The notes under the pieces: model-generated
What the model was told of the DNA's origin: nothing
Database searches by the model: none
The model's input: the letters and a program-made list of their open reading frames with translations, nothing else
Assembly: GCA_900404475.1 (NCBI GenBank)
Contig: OUQQ01000499.1
Coordinates: 3,122-15,512 of the forward strand
From: Spongospora subterranea
Lineage: Eukaryota; Endomyxa; Phytomyxea; Plasmodiophorida; Plasmodiophoridae
Direction: 5' to 3'
Length of the DNA: 12,391 nt
In this document: one piece after another, positions 1 to 7,567 of the stretch
How the letters are laid out: every line of letters starts with the position of its first letter
Position numbering within the stretch: the first letter of the stretch is position 1
Position numbers and translations under genes: made by a program

Positions 1-61
1 CTCATCCTACGTCTCCCAACCGCCCTGGGCTCGTTCATTGCCAGTTTCAATCCTTACGTAC

Positions 62-204
62 CGTCCGCGACCAAGTTCTGCAACGGCGTTCAGCCAGCTG
101 GACCCTGAGTCCATTGCCCACGCATTGCCAAGTTTGTTCGTTCCCTTGATCGGTGAAATATTTTGGGCATTTTCTGTTCGATTAATTATCATCGAAACGA
201 GCAC
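62..204 (-). CDS. partial exon of an unidentified minus-strand gene
   Basis: An open minus-strand stretch contains AMDSGSSWLNAVAELGRG, which has protein-like composition. It is followed at 61..53 by a near-perfect 5' splice site, GTACGTAAG. Reading through that site instead meets a TAG at 9..7, so the exon most likely ends at 62 and the next exon lies in the last bases of the window or beyond it. I cannot place the upstream exon boundary, and 204 is only the upper limit of the open frame. I do not recognise the family. A competing plus-strand open frame at 38-223 has no supporting motif. If the exon is real, its gene is divergent from the gene starting at 224 and the two may share a promoter. 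Confidence 0.3.
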
Positions 205-223
205 TTTTGGCTGTTCAATGTAA

Positions 224-726
224 ATGATGGAAACTCCAACATTATGCCGAAGTCCTTCTCCTTCTCGTCAGGAGTCACCTCCTGTGTCCTCTGTAATTGC
301 TGGCCGATTTATAGTCTCTGATTCTATCGTCGAAGAGAATAGCACACCATCGAACTGTCCCTCACCATCTTCAGCAACTTGTAAAAGGCGCATTGCTGGC
401 AGATTTGTGGTGATCGATAAAGAAACTTCAGATCACGTCCAGCCATGTTCTCGACTATGCAACTCATCGCGATTTGAGATTCTTGATCTTCCCCCTGTTG
501 GTGAAGGACATGAGCCTATCAATGACTCTATCACGTTGTCGTTGAGAAACCTCGTTGAACGCGTTCAGGTAAGACATCCAGCTGTTTTTGTTCAACCTTG
601 GCATTTCTGTAATCTCGGCGATTGATATCTTCGTAACAGGCTGTTGAGCTAGAAAACGTTCGCCTCAAACGTGAGAATGAGTCATTACTGCTAGAACTGT
701 CCAGATACAGACCTACCAATATTTAA
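224..726 (+). CDS. small protein with three RFx[V/I] motifs and a C-terminal coiled coil
   Basis: There are two exons, 224-568 and 640-726, giving 143 aa. The intron at 569-639 starts GTAAGA, ends AACAG and has a GATTGAT branch-like site. Splicing is in phase 0 and removes a frame that would otherwise end at about 625. The N-terminal half is rich in Ser and Pro. Three spaced copies of a short motif stand out: AGRFIVSD (about residues 27-34), AGRFVVID (about 60-67) and SRFEILDL (about 86-93). After the splice the C-terminus is a leucine-zipper-like amphipathic helix (VELENVRLKRENESLLLELS). RFx[V/I] peptides are the known docking ligands of the CCT domain of OSR1/SPAK (Fray-type) STE20 kinases, so a role as scaffold or substrate of such a kinase is possible; that is inference. 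The protein belongs to no family I can name. There are two tandem ATGs at 224 and 227, and I used the first. Confidence 0.6.
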
Positions 727-824
727 CCTGATAAGTTACTATCCCTCTTCCAAATTAGATTCTCTAACTATTTAATATTACTGAACCGTCGTGTTTTTTT
801 TCGTCTATCTGTTTTCTGCACTCG

Positions 825-830
825 TTTATT
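825..830 (-). terminator. polyadenylation signal of the WH2 gene
   Basis: AATAAA on the minus strand lies 43 nt past the WH2 stop codon, where a eukaryotic polyadenylation hexamer is expected. The rest of 727-872 is non-coding as far as I can see: the 3' flanks of two convergent genes. Confidence 0.55.
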
Positions 831-872
831 TATGTCAGTCTGGTTGGTATTGCTGCGCCCGTTGTTTATCGT

Positions 873-1154
873 TCACGCTGTGCCCGGTGCTGTTGCCGCT
901 GGAGTCGCATTCACTTCGACTTGCTTCTCGGCGATATATGTGGCTTTTATCGTCTCCGACAGATCTTCGCTAGGCGGAGTGACTGCCTTCAAATCGACAC
1001 CTTTCTTGATTATGCTATGGATCTTGATCTGGTCGGCGACTACATTCTTCTCAACCGGTGCTGTTTTGTTCTTGAGTGGGACCCCTTTCTGTATTTCCTT
1101 CAGCAACGCAGGCGGCTTGGACTTCTCCACGTTCATCACCAGCGGTCGTGGCAT
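873..1154 (-). CDS. small actin-binding protein with two tandem WH2 motifs
   Basis: A single 93-aa exon, taken from the first ATG. The frame is open a little further upstream (to about 1230, without another ATG), so an additional 5' exon is possible. Two WH2 (WASP homology 2) motifs fit the consensus LLxxIxxGxxLKxV. The first is ALLKEIQKGVPLKN (about residues 16-29). The second is HSIIKKGVDLKAV (about residues 48-60). WH2 motifs bind the barbed-end cleft of G-actin, and tandem copies occur in verprolin/WIP, Spire, Cobl and beta-thymosin-repeat proteins. No polyproline, WH1 or acidic Arp2/3-binding segment is present, so it is shorter than verprolin. The tail is rich in Ala, Thr and Pro. It lies 200 bp downstream of the MyTH4-FERM gene on the same strand, with its own AATAAA. 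Family assignment rests on the motifs only. Confidence 0.6.
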   Translation of the reverse strand: MPRPLVMNVEKSKPPALLKEIQKGVPLKNKTAPVEKNVVADQIKIHSIIKKGVDLKAVTPPSEDLSETIKATYIAEKQVEVNATPAATAPGTA

Positions 1155-1354
1155 GATCACAGGTTTTCTTTTGGCCCTATAACCGTATTGAACGGGCGCT
1201 GGTTGAGATGTGACCGAGGCACAGGACGTTTTTCACGGGTCCTAGATTCTATCGGAAAAAGGGATGAGCACACGCCGAAATCGATTCGGTACAGTGTTGA
1301 AGAAACTTCCCCCTTGAAGCAAAAAACTACCAGGTTCCAGATCGAATATCTGTA
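1155..1354. other. intergenic spacer between the FERM gene and the WH2 gene
   Basis: This 200-bp stretch separates the stop of the MyTH4-FERM gene from the WH2 start. On the minus strand the WH2 frame stays open to about 1230 (reading QPAPVQYGYRAKRKPVIM just before the chosen Met), so part of it may be the end of an upstream WH2 exon. I see no clear acceptor and no other feature. Confidence 0.4.
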
Positions 1355-4300
1355 TTAGATTATTGTCTGGTCGGCATTGTTCCCTTTCCCTAGCGCCATG
1401 ATCGCTGGTGAATCCTTACAGCATAGTCTGATACATTCGTCAATATAGGGCGTTTGCCATGAGCTGAATATCAGCTTGCTGTGCTTGATTGATGTCCCCA
1501 CGACGATCAGTATCTTGTCGTCTTTGACGCCATAGGTCAATAGCTCGCCGATCGTGATTCCTTGCCTGATCGTATACAGTTTCTCCTCCAGTAATAATAT
1601 CCCCCTCCAGCTAATCGCCAGCATCGTTGGCAACGTCTCAACGTGTCCTTTGTTGGTCGTAATCTGCTGTTCTGAGTAAAAAAAGTTGGCCGCGAACGTG
1701 GGCAGATACTGGAGCTCATCTAGCAAAAACCTATAAACTACGAAAGTTAGCGAAATTTGATTGGTCATTGTCTCTTTCGACCTTCGAGCTTTGGCGATTG
1801 TCATTGTGTCTTTCGATTTTGCCATTTGTTCTTTTAATTGGTTGATCAGCTCCGACTCCCCTAGGTCCATTCTGATCCCACAGCTCGTCAACTAGAGAAG
1901 TGTCCATGAACCCTTTGCCCAAAACCTGAGTTTTGAGGTCGAGATTCGCCCGATATTCCTCTGGATTAGATCGTGGATATCTTGGGCGTTGGTGCAATCA
2001 ATGGAGCTTTGCAGAGCCAGCACCGCTAATGTGATCCGATCTTGGTCAGGGATGTGATGGTATCCATAGATTAGACTATCCAGGACCTCGATCAGCATTA
2101 ATCCTCGACTACCGCCTATCTCAATATCAACATCGTCTATTCCGACTGAAAGGGAGCGCCTCCCAACTCACCTTTGATCGAGTCGTCGCGAACCGCTTCC
2201 CCGGTGAACATCTTCACACGGCAGACGAGATGTAAATCCCGATCTGAGGCAGTGTTTGTGTCGCCCGATGGGCTTCTACAAAGCTGACTGTTAACAAACC
2301 GACATCGCGATGAACGGGAAACAATCAGATCCATTATCCGGTCCGACCTAACCACAAACACTTTCAGACACTTTCTCCAACGGATTCACATAAAGTTGGA
2401 AAAGTCGTATGTGCCGGCAACCGACTCAACTTAACGAGGTACATTCTAACGAGCAAATGGCTGTAGAGTGATTGTATGGCTGTATGAGCAATATCAACTT
2501 AAAACAGTTCAAAGGTGGCAGTTGAAGAGAGATAGAGTGAATTTTACTGTCGAAGGGGGATGAATATTCGGCCGCCTTTTCCGTCGAATATGGATTCGGA
2601 TATGCAGATCGACTGATCGTCGTCAGTCTATGGTATTCTCAGGTTGACGGCGAACGGGTTATCGATGCGAAAATCGGCACCGACCTCGAAGAACTCACAC
2701 GCCAACAGGCGAATATCGGCGATGTTCGATTGGGAATGGGCCAAGATCTGGATCCCTTCGCCATAGAGCAGATTGAGCTGGACTATATTCGGCTCGCCCG
2801 ATTCGATCGCTTGGACTTCGTCGCGGGACGGAACCTCCAGCCGATTTCCCCGACTAATGGTCATCTCCAACGAGTATATACAGGACACGATGATCCTCAC
2901 TAACTCGTCCTGGATCAACGCAAACACACTCAGCATCGTTGAATGGCGCTAATCATCTCGTAGCCCAAACCTGATCAGGCAAATCCAACAATTTCTCGTG
3001 GAAATACGACCGCAGAAAGCAGCCCAGTTCTTCGCCAGGCGTCATTATTGAGCAGCAAATTAGCATTAGTTGCCAACCACGAATCTCAGATTTAACTGAT
3101 GGATTGGAACGCGTCTGCTGCAATATAAGGAGAAAGATCTCGGCGCGAAGATTCTGAATTGGTTCACGATGTGTCAGCTTCCCAAACCATCAGCGTCGTC
3201 GTCGATGATGATCGACCTCATTGGATTTGAGTCCGGTTGATAATATACGTTCAGCGTGTCCAAACGAGTCTTTACTGGATTTCCTGTCTTTCATATAGGA
3301 TTGAACGTTCTTGAGCATCTGTGCGACTGTTGAGTAAGATTCGACAGGGACCGTTTTCGTCAGGGGGTTCCGTTGTCGTCCGGTTTTGTGCTGTAATAGC
3401 GAGAGATCCGGTGAGCGCGACGACCCGAAAAACGATCTGAACACAGCTCGATCGGATATTGCTCTGTTTCGTGGCGCTGTTGTCATCAACCTACTTCGGG
3501 ATGTGAAAGTGGGCTTCGATGTAGTGAACCATTGGGAACAATGCCGCCTCTGTCTGGGCTTGTGCATGCGTTGGTCTGGGCCACGACGGTAATGGCGTAC
3601 ACGATATCTTGCACTGATTCCACTTATTCCCATCCAGCACCTGATAACTGTGTCAACCCCCGACAACGATGATCCGTCCATGGGCGAATTACGGCGAGTT
3701 TACTCCCATAATTATGTTGAACTCGGTTCTCCGTCCCTGGAGCTTGCTTGGCCTTTCCTGGGCTCGATAGAGCTCTACTACTTGTTCGCCTATCCATAAC
3801 GGTTTACACATTTCTGCCCAGTTTCTGGATAAAACCCATTGCCCATCACCTGTGCAATCGTGGCGGTTGGACGTTGCTGAGCGACGTGGGAATATAGACT
3901 GGAGCGCCACTATCAACATAATCCGGTTTTTTGCTGACTTTAGCGCCATCGTCGTCATCGTCGCTGAACTGGAACTCATCGGCCTCGTTCAGATCCAGAT
4001 CCGCAATGGCCGCTAATCCATCATTCCCTAGCGGTTTCTGCCATTCGTTTTGCGACAGTTGCTCTCTCTCGTCTTTCCCGATCCCCAGTTTAACCGACGA
4101 TAATCGGGCCGTATATTTCACAGAGGGGAGACAGGCGAACCGTTGGTCGTCGTCACTGGCGTCATTCTGTGTACTGTCGCCATGTCCCTGTTGGTCATCG
4201 CCTCCCAGTCCGTCTCCGTCGTTCCCCTGTTCGTCGCCGTCGTTCTGTTCGTCCCCGTTCTCTTGTTCATCCACCGTCTCATCTAGCTGCGATTGTGGGA

Positions 4301-4421
4301 TGATATCGGCCCCAATCGGTCTATCCCATGAGGTTTCCCCATTCACCATATTTGCATAATAGAATTTGCCCGTGTTCTGGTCCCAAATTTCCACCCATTT
4401 CTCCCTGCCATCGTCGGCCAT
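1355..4421 (-). CDS. WW - MyTH4 - FERM domain protein (multi-exon)
   Basis: I rebuilt ten exons on the minus strand: 4421-3850, 3575-3495, 3436-3217, 3177-2971, 2909-2649, 2612-2548, 2347-2304, 2243-2172, 2115-1782 and 1730-1355. They total 2232 nt (743 aa), and the phase agrees at every junction. The N-terminal WW domain has W9, the FYYAN core, W32 and P35. An Asp/Glu/Gln/Asn/Gly-rich acidic linker follows (about 45-100, repeated DEQ/NGDEQ units). MyTH4 (about 195-385) shows FPMVHYIEAHFHIP, NPLTKTVP, LKNVQSYMKDRK and SEIRGWQLMLICC. The FERM F1 lobe starts near IVQLNLLYGEGIQILA. F2 starts at CRVKMFTGEAV and includes DRITLAVLALQ. F3 (PH-like, about 630-730) runs from YLPTFAANFF through LAISWRGILLLEE to DDKILIVVG. 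MyTH4-FERM modules bind microtubules and membrane-protein tails and normally form the tail of myosins or kinesins; no motor is present here. Uncertain points: the 3576-3849 interval is treated as one 274-nt intron but could hold another exon; introns of 36 and 39 nt are very short; and about 80 nt of F2 (roughly 1860-1960) reads only in another frame, with a TAG in the main frame. Domain identity is firm; exact exon edges are less so. Confidence 0.8.
1860..1965 (-). other. frameshifted stretch inside the F2 lobe of the FERM gene
   Basis: Within the exon 2115-1782 the main frame reads into a TAG (CTTCTCTAG). The neighbouring frame carries a convincing F2-like segment (NPEEYRANLDLK, then SLVDELWDQN). 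The main frame resumes with SELINQLKEQMAKS. One missing base before the segment and one extra G in the GGGG run near 1858-1861 would restore a single frame. The two indels cancel, so the downstream phases agree. This may be a consensus error or real damage. Confidence 0.6.
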
Positions 4422-4615
4422 TAAAGCGCCCACAGACAGATAAATAATCTCTAATACTGATTTGATCCTAAACTAATCAAATATCTAGGTAGATCGTTTC
4501 AACTTTTTGGAACTGTTAACCTTCAACAATACCCACAGAGGTCGCCAAACGACCCCGACAATATACAAAGGTTGAGTAAACTTCTTTATCAGGATGATTC
4601 TGGAGATTCCATCAT

Positions 4616-5392
4616 GTGGAAGGCATTTACCAGAAAAAACGGAGATTATTCTCGGAAGGCATCGAGATTGATCATTCCAAGAGCATTGGATTCCAATTCC
4701 AATTGCAGCAATTCTCGAAAATCAGACCAGCGCAGACAATCCTTCAGGCGATCATCAATGATGTGCATAACGTGAAGGGATTGCAACTCACCCCAACTGA
4801 ATTTGGCTCCGGCCATGAATTGCTCTGTCCGTCGCCTCGAACGCGCCGTCGTCAGCAAGACACACAACCCACAACGGCGATCCGGGTGCCTGATCGACCA
4901 TCGAACTTGTACTGCACTGAAATGAGCGATGCTGCCAAGGGAAGCAATGTGGAGAACCAATTCATGCTGCATACAAGTATTGGCCAAATGGCAAAACATC
5001 GTTATTTGGTTGATGACTTAGGTAGTTACGAGCAACATATGGTGCCTACGATTCCCACCCGAATTTGGAATGACAACGACTCTTGCGTGCTGCGCTTGCG
5101 ATCTCTTCAGTTTATGCACATGACTACAGGTGTTGCTGGACGATTGTCGGCGCGTTACGATAACTCCCTGATCGGAATATGTTCATTGAGTTGGTGCACG
5201 AGCAAACGTTTTCTGTTATTGAATGCAATTGGATTGGCGGTATCAGGGGAAAACGTATCAAACGGGTGTCATTCTACAGAAACTGCCAGTTTCCTCGGTT
5301 CACCTCTGAATGCAAATCCCTTTCTTTTATCATTTTTACGTAAACGTCGCGTAGATTCACCAAAATTGTTTCTTGGCATTTTTGCTGCCTAG
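4616..5392 (+). CDS. long open frame of unknown nature (doubtful gene)
   Basis: A 258-codon frame is open on the plus strand, but it begins without an ATG; the first in-frame ATG is near 4921, leaving about 157 codons. I recognise no domain, and the C-terminal third (PFLLSFLRKRR...) shows no clear signal or membrane topology. The opposite strand competes: between about 4925 and 4670 the minus strand can be read as an exon (LWVVCLADDGAFEATDRA) ending at a good GTGAGT donor (about 4793), with an acceptor about 50 nt on. Either strand could hold a small gene, or neither. The upstream gap 4422-4615 is the probable promoter of the divergent WW-MyTH4-FERM gene. Confidence 0.2.
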   Translation: MEGIYQKKRRLFSEGIEIDHSKSIGFQFQLQQFSKIRPAQTILQAIINDVHNVKGLQLTPTEFGSGHELLCPSPRTRRRQQDTQPTTAIRVPDRPSNLYCTEMSDAAKGSNVENQFMLHTSIGQMAKHRYLVDDLGSYEQHMVPTIPTRIWNDNDSCVLRLRSLQFMHMTTGVAGRLSARYDNSLIGICSLSWCTSKRFLLLNAIGLAVSGENVSNGCHSTETASFLGSPLNANPFLLSFLRKRRVDSPKLFLGIFAA

Positions 5393-5474
5393 CTGTGATC
5401 ATAACTTCTTAGGAATTACATATCGTTTCTAAAATCTTTCAGCAAGACCTATAGCCACGTGCATTGCATCTCGC

Positions 5475-5510
5475 CTTGCTGTGTCACCTCGCCTAGCTGT
5501 GCCACCTCGC
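5475..5510. repeat. two tandem 18-bp units
   Basis: CTTGCTGTGTCACCTCGC is followed directly by CTAGCTGTGCCACCTCGC, with 16 of 18 positions identical. A partial CTAGCTGTG also occurs at about 5389. No function is evident. Confidence 0.75.
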
Positions 5511-5897
5511 CGGAATGATGCATCTGGCTGTTCTTGCCAGCTTTCCAGATGTGCCGCTTTTTCAAAGATCATGTCGTGTTCCAATCTTCAAATTCTCTTC
5601 TTTGAATCATAGACACACCGAAACCTCTTGGTAATAAGCAGGTTTACAATACGTTCTGCGGTCATTCGTCGCGTTTATTGTAAAACTGAATGTTTCAATG
5701 AACATCTTGTTCATTGCAACTCCTCAAATTCCTTTGTTGAGTTTGGGAAACACCGATCCATCCGCCAGCTTATTCTTGCCAGCGAAGTAAGCCAGTCACC
5801 TGAATATCTTGGTATGAGCTGTGAATTTACTGACTTGGTTTTCTCTTGGCCAGTGCAAATAGGTCAAAGGCCGCTCCTGAGTCCATGTCTTTCATGT

Positions 5898-5956
5898 GTA
5901 CAGTGCTGTACAGTGGTACTGTACCCAGGTGATGGCGATAGTCGCGCGTACTGTAC
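5898..5956. promoter_or_regulatory. cluster of GTACAG/CTGTAC palindromes upstream of AP-4 sigma
   Basis: GTACAGTGCTGTAC (5898-5911) overlaps GTACAGTGGTACTGTAC (5908-5924), and GTACTGTAC follows at 5948-5956. These are two overlapping inverted repeats with 6- and 7-bp arms plus a third half-site, lying 80-135 bp before the AP-4 sigma start codon. They could be binding sites for a dimeric regulator or a small hairpin in the leader. The palindromes are seen directly; any regulatory role is inference. Confidence 0.4.
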
Positions 5957-6033
5957 ATTAAAGGCACCGGTGTACTATCTATGTGGCCCAGGCACTTTAG
6001 ACATTACCTGGTTCACACCGGTTCTAAGCACCC

Positions 6034-6588
6034 ATGGGGATCCGGTTTATATTAATGGTCAATAAACAGGGGCAGACACGTCTAGCCAGGTATTTTCAAG
6101 ACCTGACCATCGAGGAGCGGGTTGCTTTGGAGTCGGAAATTATTCGGAAGTGCCTTGCGAGGACCGAAACTCAGGTTTGGCGAATCTAGTTGAAGCATGA
6201 TTTTCATAGTCGGATTGATGGTTTTGCAGTGCTCATTTGTTGAACATCGAGATTACAAAGTGATCTATAGGCGATACGCGTCGTTGTTTTTTATTATTGG
6301 CCTTGAAGATCAGCCTGGGGTCAATGAACTTTCTATGCTAGAGTTTATTCATACCCTTGTTGAGACGTTAGATCAATATTTCGAAAATGTTTGTGAACTC
6401 GATGTAATAATGTTCACCTGGATATCGGTATTGAGTTAATCACCGGAGCTGGTATTGTACAGATTATGTTCAACATCGAGAAGGCACACTTCATTTTGGA
6501 TGAGATGGTGATGAACGGGGAAATTATCGAGACTAATCGGCTTCTGGTTCTTGAGCCGATCAGGTTGTTGGAAAAGCACGGGCGATAA
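6034..6588 (+). CDS. AP4S1: AP-4 adaptor complex sigma subunit
   Basis: Three exons (6034-6174, 6230-6403, 6463-6588) encode 146 aa, the usual length of a sigma adaptin. The introns are 55 nt (GTTTGG...TTGCAG) and 59 nt (GTAATA...GTACAG, TTAAT branch-like), both in phase 0. The start [20 protein letters not shown] is the beta-strand opening of sigma adaptins; [10 protein letters not shown] points to AP-4 rather than AP-1, AP-2 or AP-3. Further signatures are [33 protein letters not shown] and, across the second splice, [19 protein letters not shown]. The protein is the small longin-fold core subunit of the clathrin-independent AP-4 coat, which sorts cargo at the trans-Golgi network. AP-4 is ancient but lost from most fungi (established knowledge). 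An AATAAG at about 6593 may serve for polyadenylation. No damage is visible. Confidence 0.93.
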
Positions 6589-6876
6589 TCCGGAATAAGA
6601 ATTCACTATGTTCTCATTACAATATGCACATTCCATTCAGAACAGTTTAAGGGCATTGCTCAACAGCGCCATTCATTGTTGTATAACGTCCCGGTCGTTT
6701 GCTGAATTCCGTCTTGCTCACATCTGGAGCTGCGAATGTTCTGGGCAGACCCTGAACTCATCGCTGAATGACAGACAGCTGGCTCTAGTCCAGCTGACAC
6801 ACTGTCTAAGGCTTTGAGCTGCATCTACAGCGAATAGGGAGTTTCTGGACTTGTGTCTGTTGTCGACATTCGCTCA
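6589..6876. other. intergenic region between AP-4 sigma and the WbuC gene
   Basis: Nothing here is recognisable as a gene. A 70-codon frame at 6608-6817 shows no known motif and no splice context. The interval should contain the AP-4 sigma 3' end and the promoter of the cupin gene. Confidence 0.5.
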
Positions 6877-7534
6877 ATGACCATGGAAGACCACGAGGTT
6901 AGTGTCATGCTCTTGTTCCTTGCAACCTGCTTAGTTTCGCTTGAAATTGAAGGTGTCGCCATCCACGATTCAGACAGGATCGCTTGGGGACCTGCAAAGA
7001 TTATCATCGCAGGCTAAAACCAACGCCCGCCTTAGATGTATGGGCACAAGTTCATCCTGTGCACCATCGGATCCCGTCCAGGTCATGTTCAACGCCATAT
7101 TACCCAACGCATACATTCGCCCCCATCGTCATCGCTCTGAGAATCGCGTACGATATATTGTGCTGACAGGGGCGATCGTAGTCGTCATGTTCGACAGCGA
7201 TGGGAATATTACATGGGCTGAGAAGGCGTCAGCCCTTGACTCAGCCGCATCCAGCGACGCCCCGTTCATGGCCGATATCCCTGGACAGGTTTACCATACT
7301 GTTCTCTCGGTTGACGACCGCACCGTCATATATATGGTTAAGCCAGGACCATATACAGATGACGATAAACTATGGCCCCAATGGGCGCCTGAGGTTCCCG
7401 ATTATGATCACATCGACCATTATATGAAGGAATTGCGGGATCGTTTAAAAATCGTGATTGATCTTGGTCGACCGTTTAGGACCGGGTCTCAATCAACTTC
7501 ATTGATCGACACGTCAATTGTGACAAATATATAA
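6877..7534 (+). CDS. WbuC-family cupin metalloprotein
   Basis: Two exons (6877-6897 and 6953-7534) give 200 aa. The first exon encodes only MTMEDHE; the 55-nt intron runs GTTAGT...TTGAAG and is in phase 0. The frame is also open a little upstream of 6953 without an ATG, so the tiny first exon is my preferred start but not certain. Family hallmarks are the N-terminal helix, DPVQVMFNAILPNAYIRPHRHR (H65 and H67 as metal ligands), TGAIVVVMFDSDGNI as the first cupin strands, IPGQVYHTVLS (H122 as third ligand), and the C-terminal VKPGPY...WAPE. Founding members lie in bacterial O-antigen clusters; the exact reaction is unknown to me, so I claim only a cupin-fold metal-binding protein. The C-terminus extends about 40 residues past the WAPE motif. 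The gene ends 33 bp before the convergent cofactor B stop. Confidence 0.85.
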
Positions 7535-7567
7535 ACGACATATATATTAGATGAAACAGCGGAGTGT

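Larger units (their letters stand above)
5393..6033. other. intergenic region upstream of AP-4 sigma
   Basis: I find no gene I can support here. A frame open from about 5628 to 6065 lacks an ATG and known motifs, and its end overlaps the AP-4 sigma start in another frame. The region holds a short tandem repeat (5475-5510) and a cluster of GTAC-centred palindromes (5898-5956), listed separately. The last 130 bp before 6034 should contain the AP-4 sigma promoter and 5' leader. Confidence 0.5.

Noticed and set aside
832..1182. 116-codon plus-strand frame with hydrophobic stretches
   Set aside because: It is antisense to the WH2 gene, whose two consensus motifs and AATAAA decide the strand.
1355..2936. 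Unconventional myosin or talin tail
   Set aside because: No motor, IQ, PH or talin rod sequence is found; the gene starts with a WW domain at 4421 and the FERM C-terminus ends at 1355.
3576..3849. Possible extra exon in the large intron of the MyTH4-FERM gene
   Set aside because: A stretch from about 3789 can be read in frame after a GGATAG acceptor, but it has no domain-like sequence and needs an uncertain downstream acceptor; direct splicing from 3850 to 3575 already keeps phase.
3931..4359. 142-codon plus-strand frame rich in Ser, Cys and Pro
   Set aside because: It is the antisense shadow of the WW domain exon and its acidic repeat; the Ser/Cys/Pro richness mirrors GAT/GAC/GGC codons.
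5628..6065. 145-codon frame before AP-4 sigma
   Set aside because: No ATG start and no motif; it ends inside the AP-4 sigma first exon in the wrong frame and spans the GTAC palindrome cluster.
6608..6817. 70-codon frame between AP-4 sigma and the cupin gene
   Set aside because: Starts with ATG, but has no recognisable domain, and its length is expected by chance.
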